Below are positions 7,754 to 16,572 of a stretch of DNA of 64,000 nucleotides, piece by piece. Position 1 is the stretch's first letter. Each line of letters opens with the position of its first letter. The stretch comes from AC-32 sp038236705 (lineage in GTDB: Bacteria; Actinomycetota; Thermoleophilia; Gaiellales; Gaiellaceae), in the NCBI GenBank assembly GCA_038236705.1, contig JBBRZN010000009.1, positions 1-64,000 on the forward strand, given 5' to 3'. The notes beneath the pieces were generated by a model. The model did no database searches, was not told where the DNA came from, and saw nothing but the letters and a program-made list of their open reading frames with translations. The translations under genes and the position numbers were made by a program.

Positions 7754-8223
7754 TACTCGGCCGACAGCGCCTCGACCAGCTGCTCCTGGAGCCAGGAGAG
7801 GTAGGCGTACAGCGCGAGCTCGGGCGCCCGTGGGTCGTCCTCGGCCAGGCCTTCGAGCAGGCTCTCGTCGCTGACCTCGAGCCGAGTGCCGAGCACCAGG
7901 CGCAGGTCGTTCAGCGCGGTCAGCCAGGCCTGCGCCTGCTCGCCGGTGAGGCGCTCGGCGTTCGCCGTCTCGGCCAGCACCTCCAGCGCATGCCTTCGCC
8001 CGTCCAGGAGCTCGTTGCCCATCAGCTCCCGGTAGGCCGCCTCGTCCTGCTCGTCGTCGTAGGCGGGCGGAAAGAGCCGGCGCAGACCCGGATCATCCGG
8101 CGCAGCTTCGAGCAACGATCGCAGCTCGGCCGGCAGGAAGCGCAGGAGCGCGCGCTCCTCCTCCGGTAGCCGCAGCGCGTACAACCCGTCGCCGGCGCGC
8201 TCGATCCGCCACTCGCTCCACAT
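7750..8223 (-). CDS. DUF2017 family protein
   Basis: 157 residues. ATG 8223 overlaps the clpS stop (TGATG), so the two are translationally coupled; the longer open frame upstream is just clpS read out of frame. The protein starts WSEWRIERAGDGLYALRLPE and is otherwise helical and acidic (ALRLPEEERALLRFLPAELR). DUF2017 proteins are a conserved actinobacterial partner of clpS. Their molecular function is not established; a role with the ClpS/ClpC N-degron system is inferred only from linkage. Confidence 0.85.
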   Translation of the reverse strand: MWSEWRIERAGDGLYALRLPEEERALLRFLPAELRSLLEAAPDDPGLRRLFPPAYDDEQDEAAYRELMGNELLDGRRHALEVLAETANAERLTGEQAQAWLTALNDLRLVLGTRLEVSDESLLEGLAEDDPRAPELALYAYLSWLQEQLVEALSAEY

Positions 8224-8519
8224 CACTCGCGCTGCATCGTCGCCCACAGCCCGTGGCCGTGGAGCCGGGCCACGTCGTGCTCGGCTTTCTCCCGCGACCC
8301 GGTCGAGACGACGGCCTTGCCGTCGTTGTGCACCTGCAGCATCAGCTTCGTCGCCTTCGCCTTGCTGTAGCCGAACAGCTTCTGGAAGACGAGCGTCACG
8401 TACGACATCAGGTTGATCGGGTCGTTCCAGACGATCACCACCCACGGGCGGTCGTGCTCGAGCTCGTCGCCGCCGCGCGGCTGCTCGACCTCGATCTCCG
8501 CAGGGGCGAGCGTCGTCAT
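8223..8519 (-). CDS. clpS: ATP-dependent Clp protease adaptor ClpS
   Basis: 98 residues. The core PWVVIVWNDPINLMSYVTLV, then FGYSKAKATKLMLQVHNDGK and a terminal KAEHDVARLHGHGLWATM, match the ClpS fold that binds N-degron substrates and delivers them to ClpA/ClpC. The acidic N-terminal extension (EIEVEQPRGGDELEHD) is the usual flexible arm. It is followed by the DUF2017 gene with a TGATG overlap and preceded, 10 bp upstream, by the sigma factor gene on the same strand. Confidence 0.95.
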   Translation of the reverse strand: MTTLAPAEIEVEQPRGGDELEHDRPWVVIVWNDPINLMSYVTLVFQKLFGYSKAKATKLMLQVHNDGKAVVSTGSREKAEHDVARLHGHGLWATMQRE

Positions 8520-8529
8520 CGCCGGGATG

Positions 8530-9576
8530 CTAGGCGACCTTGAGCGCCTCGATCTCGCGGTTCACCGCGAGCTGCTCGAGCGCGCTGGTCTCGATCTGGC
8601 GCACGCGCTCGCGCGTGAGACCTAGCTCGCGGCCGATCGTCGCCAGCGAAGCCGGGTCGCGTTCCCCGTCGAGCCCGTAGCGGCGCTTGACCACCTCGCG
8701 CTCCCGCTCCGGGAGCTGCGCGACCGCGCGTCGCAGCACGTCTTCCTCGAGGCTGACCGTGAGCTCTTCCTCCGGCTCCGAGTCTGCGCTCGCGAAGAGA
8801 TCACCGAGCCGGCCTTCGTTGCCGGCGCCGAGCGGCTTGTCGAGGCTCGTGATCGCCCGCGCGGCCTGCCGCACCTCGCGCACCTGCTTCAGCGGCAGCT
8901 TGGCCTGATTGGCGATCTCCTCTTCGGTCGGCTGCCGGCCGAGCTTCGGCGCCAGCAGCCGCTCCGCCCGCGCCATCTTCTGCTCGCGGTCGGCGATGTG
9001 GACCGGCAGGCGGATCGTCCGGGACTTGTTCGCGACGCCGCGCTGCACCGCCTGGCGGATCCACCACGTCGCGTAGGTGGAAAACTTGAAGCCGCGCCGC
9101 CAGTCGAACTTCTCGACCGCTCGAATCAGGCCGATGATCCCCTCCTGGATCAGGTCGAGCAGCGAGAGCCCGTGGCCCTGATAGCGCTTGGCAATCGAGA
9201 CCACGAGCCGGAGGTTCGAGTTGATCATCCGCTCCTTCGCCTGCTCGTCGCCGCGCTCGATCAGCTTGGCCAGCTCGATCTCCTCCTCCTTGGTCAGCAG
9301 CGGCCAGCGGCCGGCCTCGTTCAGGAAGAGCTGCAGCGCGTCGGTCGTCGCGACGGCGAGGTCGCCGTTGACGTACGTGCTGTTGCCGTTCTCCTTGCCA
9401 CAGTCGTCGCTGACCTCGAGCGCGCACTCCTCGAGGTGCTCGTAGAGCGCGCGGATGTCCTCGTCGTCGAGCTCGTGTTCCTGGACGAGCTCGTTCAGGT
9501 GGGAGAGGTTGACGCAGCCCTTCTCCTCGCTCCTGGAGATGAGGGCGTCGACGTGATTGCTCGTGATCTCGGTCAT
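8530..9576 (-). CDS. sigma-70 family RNA polymerase sigma factor, primary type
   Basis: 348 residues. A short region 1.1-like N-terminus (CVNLSHLNELVQEHELDDED) is followed by region 1.2 (DALQLFLNEAGRWPLLTKEE), region 2 with FSTYATWWIRQAV, region 3 and the region 4 helix-turn-helix (LGLTRERVRQIETSALEQL). It carries the DLIQEGIIGLIRAVEKFDW core-binding block of SigA/RpoD-type factors. It may be the housekeeping sigma factor or a close group-2 relative; length and region 1.1 favour the former. Start codon ATG 9576. Confidence 0.9.
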   Translation of the reverse strand: MTEITSNHVDALISRSEEKGCVNLSHLNELVQEHELDDEDIRALYEHLEECALEVSDDCGKENGNSTYVNGDLAVATTDALQLFLNEAGRWPLLTKEEEIELAKLIERGDEQAKERMINSNLRLVVSIAKRYQGHGLSLLDLIQEGIIGLIRAVEKFDWRRGFKFSTYATWWIRQAVQRGVANKSRTIRLPVHIADREQKMARAERLLAPKLGRQPTEEEIANQAKLPLKQVREVRQAARAITSLDKPLGAGNEGRLGDLFASADSEPEEELTVSLEEDVLRRAVAQLPEREREVVKRRYGLDGERDPASLATIGRELGLTRERVRQIETSALEQLAVNREIEALKVA

Positions 9577-9586
9577 CGTCCCTTTC

Positions 9587-10147
9587 TTATCCCCGATCGC
9601 CGTCCTCTAAATCGCCCGGGAGCAGCGAGAAGATGATGCAGTCCTGGCGCTGGCCGCGGCGCTCGATGTATGAGCGGAGGACGCCTTCTTGCCTGAACGC
9701 CGCGCGCTCGGCGACCTTCTGCGAAGCGGCGTTTTCGGGATCCGTGACCAGCTCGAGCCTCGGCAGCCGAGCCTCTTCGAATGCCCAGTGCGCCAACAAA
9801 CGCAAGGCGGTTGTCGCCACCCCTGTCCACGTGCCTCCTGGGCGACCCAGTAGCCGATGCTTCCGTTGACCGAGTAGTGGTGGTGAAGTCGGAGACCGAT
9901 GGCACCGACGACCTCCCCACCCCCGTCGGTGATCGCGAACGTGGCGTGCGTGCGGTCGTCCCAGTCCCGGATCGTCTGCTGGATCCACGTGCGCGCATCG
10001 CTTTCGTCGTACGGGGAGGGCACAAGCGTCCAGCGTGCGATCTCGGGGTCCTGGCAGATTCTGGGTCACGCGCGGCACGTCCTTGAGCCGCCACGGACGC
10101 AGCACGATGTCTCGGTCCCGCAGCTCCGTCGCGGGTGGTAGCTCCAT
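9587..10147 (-). CDS. GNAT (RimJ/RimL-type) acetyltransferase with two compensating frame breaks
   Basis: The outer frame starts ELRDRDIVLRPWRLKDVPRV and ends with TALRLLAHWAFEEARLPRLE and NAASQKVAERAAFRQEGVLR. Between ~10060 and ~9820 the sense reading is in another frame, with PYDESDARTWIQQTIRDWD and GSIGYWVAQEARGQG, the acetyl-CoA-binding region. Removing one base at the TT of 10059-10060 and adding one G at the run 9820-9823 gives a continuous RimJ/RimL-like protein. The two indels cancel, which fits either sequencing errors or a pseudogene. Family role: N-acetylation of a protein or small-molecule amine. Confidence 0.7.
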   Translation of the reverse strand: MELPPATELRDRDIVLRPWRLKDVPRVTQNLPGPRDRTLDACALPVRRKRCAHVDPADDPGLGRPHARHVRDHRRGWGGRRCHRSPTSPPLLGQRKHRLLGRPGGTWTGVATTALRLLAHWAFEEARLPRLELVTDPENAASQKVAERAAFRQEGVLRSYIERRGQRQDCIIFSLLPGDLEDGDRG

Positions 10148-10157
10148 TCAACAAAGG

Positions 10158-10715
10158 TTAGAGCAGGCCGCAGTACCGGGCCGTGTTCGGCCAGGGGCCG
10201 TAGCCGCGCCCGCTGCGATGCGCGCGCTCGGCGACCCACATCTGCTCGAGGGGTGACCAGCGGTCGGCCCAGCCGCGGCGCAGAAGCAGCCGCGGGGCGT
10301 AGCTCCGCATGAAGCTGCGGTCCATCTGCAGGCCGCCCCAGTACGGATCGCTCCCGTCGCCCCAGCCGCCCTCGAAATGGTGGATGCAGAGCCAGCCCCG
10401 CTTGTGCGGCGGTCGAGCCGCGACCTTGCGGATGTAGCTCGCGTGACGGCGCCAGTAGCGCAGCGCCCGGCGGGTGTCGAGCGGCGCGACCGAGTGCGTC
10501 CGGCGCAGGCCGATCACGATCTGCCACCGCCAGGTGGCGTCGCGGAGCCTTCGTGTCACCGCCGGGTTGATGTGGCGCTTGGACGCGATCTTGACCGGCG
10601 TCTTGGGAACTGCCCGCTTCCTCGGAGGCCCCGATGCCGCCGCAAGAGCGGACGCAGCGGCCACCACGGCCAGCAGGACCGCGAGCACAGGCAGAAGCAC
10701 ACGCTTTTGATTCAC
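10158..10715 (-). CDS. Rpf-like transglycosylase, secreted
   Basis: 185 residues from GTG 10715, supported by GGAGGAGGGG upstream and an immediate signal peptide (VLLPVLAVLLAVVAAASALA). The C-terminal domain reads WLCIHHFEGGWGDGSDPYWG, GLQMD, then PLEQMWVAERAHRSGRGYGP and WPNTARYCGLL, a lysozyme-like (Rpf/transglycosylase) fold with the catalytic Glu in HHFEGGW. Such proteins cleave peptidoglycan. The middle (RHINPAVTRRLRDATWRWQ) is a basic helical linker. Confidence 0.85.
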   Translation of the reverse strand: MNQKRVLLPVLAVLLAVVAAASALAAASGPPRKRAVPKTPVKIASKRHINPAVTRRLRDATWRWQIVIGLRRTHSVAPLDTRRALRYWRRHASYIRKVAARPPHKRGWLCIHHFEGGWGDGSDPYWGGLQMDRSFMRSYAPRLLLRRGWADRWSPLEQMWVAERAHRSGRGYGPWPNTARYCGLL

Positions 10716-10917
10716 CGCAGAGACCCCTCCTCCGGAGCCCGACACTATTCGGCTCGACTCGAAGCGCGTCCGCGGACGGCGCGGCACCCGTGCTTCCGTA
10801 GCCTGGTCGGTACGACCTGTTCCGAGAGGCGTTAGACGCCAAACCTGACAACCGGTTAGTCGTGCTTGTGCGCCCCGGCACGAAGATCGGCAGAAACCCG
10901 CTTGATACGGTCGAAAG

Positions 10918-12072
10918 ATGCGTCGGCTCGTCTTGCTGCTGAGCGCGATCGTCGCGCTCGACATCATGTTCTTCGCGGCGCTCGCACCGCTGCTGCCCCA
11001 CTTCGTGAGCGAGTACGGCCTCTCGAAGAGCGCGGCCGGGGTGCTCTCGGCCACCTACGCCGCGGGAGTTCTCTCAGCCTCGGTGCCTGGAGGTGTCGCC
11101 GCGTCGAGGTTCGGGCCCCGGCAGGCCGCGCTCGGCGGGGTCGCGCTGACATCGGCGGCGAGCCTCGCGTTCGCCCTCTCGCACGACGTCTGGATGCTCG
11201 GCGCCGCTCGGCTGCTGCAGGGAGTCGGCAGCGCGTTCTCATGGTCCGGCGCGCTGGCCTGGCTCGTGGCCGCTGCGCCGCGCGAGCGCCGGGGTGCGCT
11301 GATCGGGGCGACCATGGGCGCGGCGGTCTTCGGGGCGCTGCTCGGACCCGTGCTGGGGGCGATCGCCAGCGTGGCCGGCGTGCGCCCGACCTTCCTGGGC
11401 GTGAGCGGGCTCGGGCTGGGGCTGGGGGCCTGGGTGCTCGCGACGGCCGGGGTGCCGGCACAGCCGCAATCGCTCTCGGCCTTTCGGCGCACGGATCGGC
11501 ACCTGCTCGGCGGGCTCTGGCTCCTCGTGCTCCCCGCGCTGCTCTTCGGCGTGCTGGCGGTGCTCGTGCCGCTGAAGCTGCACGCGCACGGCTGGGGCGG
11601 CGTCGCGATCGGAGCGGTCTTCCTCGCGACGGCCGGGCTCGAGGTGGCGCTGAACCCGCTGCTCGGGCACTTCAGCGACAAGCGCGGACGGCTGCTGCCG
11701 GTGCGGGTCGCCTTGCTCGGGTCGGTGGTGGTCTCGCTCGGGTTCGCGTGGGCCGACTCACCGGCGCTCGTGGCGGGGCTCGTCGTGATCGCCGGGCTCA
11801 CCTACGGGGGCTTCTACACCCCGGGCATGGCGCTGCTCACCGACGCGGCGGAGCGGCAGAACATCGCCCCGGGGCTGGCGTTCGGGGCGATGAACGGCGC
11901 CTGGGCAGCCGGCAACGTCGTGGGGCCTGCCATGGGCGGCTGGCTCGGAGAGGTCGCGGGCGACTCCGTCCCATACCTGCTTCTCGCGCTCGTCTGCGTG
12001 CTGACGTTGGCGGCGACGATGCCCTGGGCACCGCGTTACCTCCAGGCGAGATCGCGGCCCAGCAGTTCGTAG
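10918..12072 (+). CDS. major facilitator superfamily transporter
   Basis: 384 residues with about 12 hydrophobic segments, beginning LVLLLSAIVALDIMFFAALA. The first-half loop GGVAASRFGPRQAALGG and second-half GHFSDKRGRLLPVRVALLG match the MFS loop 2-3 and 8-9 motifs (D-x-x-G-R-R/K type). This is a typical small drug or metabolite exporter; no substrate can be read from the sequence. Its 3' end overlaps the convergent sulfotransferase gene by 37 bp. Confidence 0.88.
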   Translation: MRRLVLLLSAIVALDIMFFAALAPLLPHFVSEYGLSKSAAGVLSATYAAGVLSASVPGGVAASRFGPRQAALGGVALTSAASLAFALSHDVWMLGAARLLQGVGSAFSWSGALAWLVAAAPRERRGALIGATMGAAVFGALLGPVLGAIASVAGVRPTFLGVSGLGLGLGAWVLATAGVPAQPQSLSAFRRTDRHLLGGLWLLVLPALLFGVLAVLVPLKLHAHGWGGVAIGAVFLATAGLEVALNPLLGHFSDKRGRLLPVRVALLGSVVVSLGFAWADSPALVAGLVVIAGLTYGGFYTPGMALLTDAAERQNIAPGLAFGAMNGAWAAGNVVGPAMGGWLGEVAGDSVPYLLLALVCVLTLAATMPWAPRYLQARSRPSSS

Positions 12073-12890
12073 AGACGCTGGTTCGGCTCGGCGAAGTAGG
12101 CGGCGAGCTCCGCCCGGGTCTCCGGTTTCATCCCCTCGTACTGTCGCTCGAAGACCCGTGGGTAGGAGTCGAGCCGGTGCGGAGGGGCGCCGAGGAACTC
12201 GAGCACCTGCGCGTGCGCCCGTTCCGGCTCGCCGAGCAGCTCCTCGCTCGGGAGGATCAGCAGCTGCTCCCGCGGGAAGACGTCGAGCCAGCGCTCGAGC
12301 TGCTCCGCGTACCTGCCGCGCGCCCTGTAGGTGTGACTCCACGATTCGCTGCTGAAGTAGCGCGGGTCGGCGCGGAGGTGCGAGTCCTCGCCTTGGAGGC
12401 GCTCATCCTCGGCGGCGAGCGCATCCTCGAACGAGAGCGACTCCCGGACGAGCGCCACCTCGTGGTGGTAATGGGAGAGCGCGCGGTCGATCGGGTTGCG
12501 GACGAGCGCCAGGAGACGGGCCTCGGGCACGAGCTCCTCGACTCGCTGCGGGGCGAGCGGGTGGAAGAGGTAGCTCGGGCTGGCCTCGCCGACGAGCTCG
12601 CCGCGGGTCCGCAGGAGATTCGGAAAGTTGCCGCGGTACCAGTTGGGCCCGCGCGCGTAGTGCCGGTCGAAGTAGCTGACCTCCTTCCAGGAGGGGCCGG
12701 TGATCCTGGGGTGACGGCGCAGGTAGGCGTAGAGCGCGGTCGTGCCGGCCTTCTGCGCGCCGAGAATCAGGAAGTCCGGGAGCGGGCGGATCTTCGCGGT
12801 GGCCTTCCCGTAGGTCCAGACCGCGTTGCGCAGGACCTTCCGCGCCGGCTCCGGGATCGTCGGGATCAGCTCGGCGGGTAGACGGAGCAC
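12036..12890 (-). CDS. sulfotransferase domain protein
   Basis: 284 residues from GTG 12890, just after the neighbouring sulfotransferase stop. The PAPS 5'-phosphosulfate loop is PDFLILGAQKAGTTALYAYL, the 3'-phosphate-binding segment is LLALVRNPIDRALSHYHHEV, and WSHTYRARGRYAEQLERWLD lies in the region where the acceptor site forms. It transfers sulfuryl groups from PAPS to an unknown acceptor. It is in tandem with a second, different sulfotransferase, so the pair may modify surface or storage carbohydrate or lipid. Confidence 0.88.
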   Translation of the reverse strand: MLRLPAELIPTIPEPARKVLRNAVWTYGKATAKIRPLPDFLILGAQKAGTTALYAYLRRHPRITGPSWKEVSYFDRHYARGPNWYRGNFPNLLRTRGELVGEASPSYLFHPLAPQRVEELVPEARLLALVRNPIDRALSHYHHEVALVRESLSFEDALAAEDERLQGEDSHLRADPRYFSSESWSHTYRARGRYAEQLERWLDVFPREQLLILPSEELLGEPERAHAQVLEFLGAPPHRLDSYPRVFERQYEGMKPETRAELAAYFAEPNQRLYELLGRDLAWR

Positions 12891-12894
12891 CTGG

Positions 12895-13737
12895 CTAGTA
12901 GCCGAGCTCGCGCAGGAGCAGGCCCGCTTCGGCCTCGACGTCGGCGAGCTGCTTCTCGGTGAGGTCGCGGCGCCAGCGGCCGACAGACTGGGAGTGGACG
13001 GCATGGAGGGCCTCGGCGAGGGCCGCCGGGTCGGCGTCGATGTGGGCGGCGATGCGAGCCGCGCTCGCCTCCGGGTCGGCGGCGAGCTCCCCGTAGCGCA
13101 CCTCGAGCGTGACTGCGGGCGCGGCCACCCTGGCCGCGGTGAGGTAGCGGCGCCAGGCCCAGCCGGCGCGGCTCGCCTCGCTCGCGGCGTTGAACTCGTG
13201 GACGCGCTCCGGCTCCACCCAGAAACGGGCCTGCTCCCCGTACGGGTTCCCCACATCGTCGGCTCCTCCCCGCTCTGTGCGGAGCCAGCCCTTCTCGAGC
13301 AGCGAGCAGACGACGTCGCGCCCGTCGCGCACCATGTGCACGGCCTTCGCCTGCGGGTAGGCGCGAAGCGCGGCCCCCAGGACGAAGCTCATCTCCGGGG
13401 TCTGCTCGACCGCACGCAGGCGGCGTGCCAGGCCGAAGCGGCGCACGCGCTCGAGGGTGCGGCGAAGACGTGCTGCCGCCTCGTCCTCCGGGAGGGCCGC
13501 AAGCTCGTCGATCGCGACCTTCAGCGGCCCCACCTCGCCGAGGTCGACGAAACCCGGAAGCCCGCCGAGCGAGGCGCCCATGAACGTCGTACCCGAGCGC
13601 GGCGCTCCGACGACGAAGACCGGCCGCTCGGTCGCGTCCGTCGCTTTCGTGGCCGCCTTCTTCCGCCCACGACGCGCGACGCGCGCGGCGGCACCGCCGT
13701 AGAGTCGCAGGAGGTTTCCGGTGTCGGAAGCGGCCAC
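12895..13737 (-). CDS. sulfotransferase family protein
   Basis: 280 residues. The 5'-PSB loop is PVFVVGAPRSGTTFMGASLG, and the 3'-PB-like segment is AVHMVRDGRDVVCSLLEKGW. The C-terminal domain is helical (LTEKQLADVEAEAGLLLREL). It belongs to the broader sulfotransferase_1/3 superfamily and is only distantly similar to its tandem neighbour. The next gene starts five bases after this stop, so the two are co-transcribed. Confidence 0.87.
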   Translation of the reverse strand: MAASDTGNLLRLYGGAAARVARRGRKKAATKATDATERPVFVVGAPRSGTTFMGASLGGLPGFVDLGEVGPLKVAIDELAALPEDEAAARLRRTLERVRRFGLARRLRAVEQTPEMSFVLGAALRAYPQAKAVHMVRDGRDVVCSLLEKGWLRTERGGADDVGNPYGEQARFWVEPERVHEFNAASEASRAGWAWRRYLTAARVAAPAVTLEVRYGELAADPEASAARIAAHIDADPAALAEALHAVHSQSVGRWRRDLTEKQLADVEAEAGLLLRELGY

Positions 13738-13748
13738 GGCGCGGAAGC

Positions 13749-14516
13749 CTACTCAGGGGTCACGTAGGCGGCGGTGAGGCCGCCGTCCACCAGGAACGTC
13801 GTCCCGGTGACGTACGAGGACTCGTCCGAGGCGAGGAAGAGCGCGCCGTTCGCGATCTCCGCCGCCTTCGCCAGCCGGCCCATGGGCAGGTGAATACGTC
13901 GCCGCTCGTACGCGGCGGGATCGTCCTCGAAAAGCCGCAGCAGAAGCGGCGTCTCGACCGGGCCCGGGCAGAGGGCATTCACGCGCACGCCCTGCCGCGC
14001 GAACTCGACCGCGAGCTCCCGCGTCAGCGACAGCACGGCTCCCTTCGACGCCGTGTAGGCGATCTGCGAAGTCGCCGCGCCCACCAGAGCCACGAACGAC
14101 GCCACGTTGATCACCGAGCCGCCGCCGCGCTCGAGCAGGTGCGGAATCCCGTGCCTGCAGCACAGGTAGACGCCCTTCGCGTTCACGCTCATGACCCGGT
14201 CCCAGGCGTCCGGCTCGGTCTCGAGCACCGACGCGTCGTCGGGCGGCATGATGCCGGCGTTGTTGTAGAGCACATCGATGCCGCCGTAGCGCTCCGTCGT
14301 CGCGGCGTACATCGCCTCGACGCTCGCAGGATCGGCGACGTCGACCTCCTGGAAGAACGCCTCGCGGCATTCGGCCGCCACCGCCTCCCCGGGCTCGCGG
14401 CTCACATCGGCGACGCACACCGAAGCGCCCTCGGACGAGAACAGGATCGCCGCCTCGCGCCCGATTCCGCCGGCAGCGCCGGTGATCACGGCCACTCTTC
14501 CGTCGAGCCGCCCCAT
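13749..14516 (-). CDS. short-chain dehydrogenase/reductase
   Basis: 255 residues. ATG 14516 overlaps the aldehyde dehydrogenase stop (TGATG). The NAD(P) loop is TGAAGGIGREAAILFSSEG, the catalytic tetrad NNAG and YTASK (Tyr-x-x-x-Lys) are present, and the C-terminal PMGRLAKAAEIANGALFLAS is typical of classical SDRs such as FabG-like enzymes. It is the last gene of the amine-catabolism operon and could reduce or oxidise an alcohol or aldehyde intermediate; the exact substrate is unknown. Confidence 0.9.
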   Translation of the reverse strand: MGRLDGRVAVITGAAGGIGREAAILFSSEGASVCVADVSREPGEAVAAECREAFFQEVDVADPASVEAMYAATTERYGGIDVLYNNAGIMPPDDASVLETEPDAWDRVMSVNAKGVYLCCRHGIPHLLERGGGSVINVASFVALVGAATSQIAYTASKGAVLSLTRELAVEFARQGVRVNALCPGPVETPLLLRLFEDDPAAYERRRIHLPMGRLAKAAEIANGALFLASDESSYVTGTTFLVDGGLTAAYVTPE

Positions 14517-15865
14517 CAGTCGGTGGCGACGAACACGTTCTTGATCTCCGAGTAGCCCTCGAGCGCGTGCATCCCGAGCTCGCGCCCGAAGCCCGACTGC
14601 TTGAAGCCGCCGAACGGCGTCGACACCCGCACGGACGTATTCGCATTGACGGAGAGGACGCCGCTCTCGAGCGCCCGCGCGACCCGCAGCGCACGCGCGC
14701 CGTTCTCGGTCCAAATCGAGCCCGAGAGGCCGTAAGGGGTGTCGTTCGCGATCCGGACGGCGTCAGCCTCGTCCTCGAAACCGATCACGGCGGCGACCGG
14801 GCCGAACACCTCCTCCCGGGCAACGCGGTCGTCGTTGGACGCCTCCACGAGGGTGGGTGGGAACCAGAAGCCGCTGCCCTCAGGTGTGTTTCCACGATAG
14901 GCAACGGTACCATCGACGTAGGACGACACTTTCTCGCACTGCGCAGCCGAGATCAGCGGCCCCATCTCGGTCGCGTCGTCCTCGGGATCGCCCAAGCGCA
15001 CACCCTTGGTCGCCTTCACGAGCAGCGCCAGGAACCGGTCGTAGGCGGAGCGCTCGACGAGGATTCGCGAACGCGCGCAGCAGTCCTGGCCCGCGTTGCC
15101 GAAGACCGCGTACGGCGCCGCGGCGGCCGCCTTCTCGAGATCCGCGTCCGCGAAGACGACGTTGGCGGACTTGCCCCCGAGCTCCAGCGTGACGCGCTTG
15201 ATCGTGCCCGCAGCGGCCTGCATCACCCCGCGGCCCACCTCGGTCGAGCCGGTGAAGGCGATCTTCGCGACCTCGGGGTGCTCGGCCAGCCGCTGGCCCA
15301 CCACCCGGCCGGGGCCGACGAGGACGTTGAGCACCCCTTCCGGAATCCCTGCCTCGAGCGCGAGCTCCGCCAGCCGCAGCGCCGTCAGCGGCGTCAGCTC
15401 GGCGGGTTTCAACACGACGGTGTTCCCGCAGGCGAGCGCAGGCCCGAGCTTCCAGCTCGCGATGTTCAGAGGGAAGTTCCACGGCACGATCAACCCGACC
15501 GCTCCGAGCGGCTCCCGGAAGGTCAGGTCGACCCCGCCCGCGACCGGAATCGTCTCGCCGTAGTGCTTGTCCACCGCACCCGCGTAGAAGTTGAAGACCT
15601 CGGCCACCATGCCGACCTCGCCGCGCGAGTCCGAGATCGGCTTGCCGACGTTGCGGGTCTCGAGCAGCGCCAGCTCCTCGCCGTGCTCCTCGACGAGCGC
15701 GGCGAGCCGCCGCAACAAGCGCGCTCGATCCGAGGGCGCGACCGCGCGCCAGGCCGGGTAGGCGGCCCGCGCTCGCGCCACCGCGGCGTCGGTCTCCTCC
15801 ACTCCAGCCTCTGCCAGCTCCGCGATCGGCTCCTCGGTTGCCGGATTGACGACCGTGACGCTCAG
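14516..15865 (-). CDS. aldehyde dehydrogenase, probably CTG-initiated
   Basis: From GTG 15802 the protein is 428 residues. The same frame continues upstream as SVTVVNPATEEPIAELAEAG, the normal ALDH N-terminus, with no ATG/GTG/TTG; a CTG at 15865 overlaps the upstream TGA as CTGA. Inside are PWNFPLNIASWK, the catalytic Glu in LELGGKSANVVF and the nucleophile Cys in NAGQDCCARSR. It should oxidise an aldehyde with NAD(P), here probably a gamma-glutamyl-aminoaldehyde or succinate semialdehyde, given the neighbours. Confidence 0.93.
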   Translation of the reverse strand: MSVTVVNPATEEPIAELAEAGVEETDAAVARARAAYPAWRAVAPSDRARLLRRLAALVEEHGEELALLETRNVGKPISDSRGEVGMVAEVFNFYAGAVDKHYGETIPVAGGVDLTFREPLGAVGLIVPWNFPLNIASWKLGPALACGNTVVLKPAELTPLTALRLAELALEAGIPEGVLNVLVGPGRVVGQRLAEHPEVAKIAFTGSTEVGRGVMQAAAGTIKRVTLELGGKSANVVFADADLEKAAAAAPYAVFGNAGQDCCARSRILVERSAYDRFLALLVKATKGVRLGDPEDDATEMGPLISAAQCEKVSSYVDGTVAYRGNTPEGSGFWFPPTLVEASNDDRVAREEVFGPVAAVIGFEDEADAVRIANDTPYGLSGSIWTENGARALRVARALESGVLSVNANTSVRVSTPFGGFKQSGFGRELGMHALEGYSEIKNVFVATD

Positions 15866-16572
15866 CGCCGCTCCTCCCGGTAGCCCCGCGCCTCCTCGAC
15901 CAACGCTTCGAAGAGCCGCATGTCCTCGCCGGCCTCGGGGTGCCAGAGCACGCCCAGAGCGAACCGGCGCGACGGATCCTCGAGCGCCTCCAGCGTCCCG
16001 TCCTCGGCCCGCGCGGATTCCCGCAACCCCTCGCCGAGCCGCCCGAAGCCCTGATGGTGGTGCGACTTGACGGGAGCCCGGTCGCCCAGGAGGGATCCGA
16101 GCCGCGTCTCGGGCTCGACGGTGACGTCGTGATCGGCGTATACCCCCGGCGTGTGCTTGTGCTTCTCGTCCCCGACGACCTCCGGCAGGTGCTGCACGAG
16201 GTCGCCGCCGAGCGCCACGTTCAGAACCTGGCTGCCACGGCAGACCGCGAGCACGGGCATGTCGCGCGCCAGCGCCGCTTGCAGCAGCGCGAGCTCGCCG
16301 CGGTCGCGCTCGGGAACGATGCCTTTCGTCTCCGGGTGGGCCACCTGCCCGTACAGCTCGGGATCGATGTCCGCGCCGCCCGAGAAGATCACGCCGTCGA
16401 GGGAATCGAGCGTCTCCTCGATCGCCTCCTCGCTCGGCGGCACGAGCAACGCTCGCCCGCCGGCGCGCTCGATCGCGCGCACGTAGTCGGCGGGCACAAG
16501 GGCGGTGTCCTCCTCCCAGGTCCCGAACCTCGCCCGCGTCAGGTACGTCGTGATTCCGATGACCGGTTTCAT
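15862..16572 (-). CDS. class-I glutamine amidotransferase (PuuD/gamma-glutamyl-GABA hydrolase-like)
   Basis: 236 residues. ATG 16572 overlaps the ligase stop (ATGA). The nucleophile elbow is VLAVCRGSQVLNVALGG, the His region is KSHHHQGFGRLG, and FALGVLWHPEAGED supplies the His-x-Glu pair. The opening IGITTYLTRARFGTWEEDTA is family-typical. PuuD-type enzymes release glutamate from gamma-glutamyl-GABA, which matches the adjacent GS-like ligase and aldehyde dehydrogenase. Confidence 0.9.
   Translation of the reverse strand: MKPVIGITTYLTRARFGTWEEDTALVPADYVRAIERAGGRALLVPPSEEAIEETLDSLDGVIFSGGADIDPELYGQVAHPETKGIVPERDRGELALLQAALARDMPVLAVCRGSQVLNVALGGDLVQHLPEVVGDEKHKHTPGVYADHDVTVEPETRLGSLLGDRAPVKSHHHQGFGRLGEGLRESARAEDGTLEALEDPSRRFALGVLWHPEAGEDMRLFEALVEEARGYREERR

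Noticed and set aside
10918..11461. Long minus-strand frames opposite the MFS gene
   Set aside because: Arginine- and proline-rich composition; they are shadows of the plus-strand transporter.
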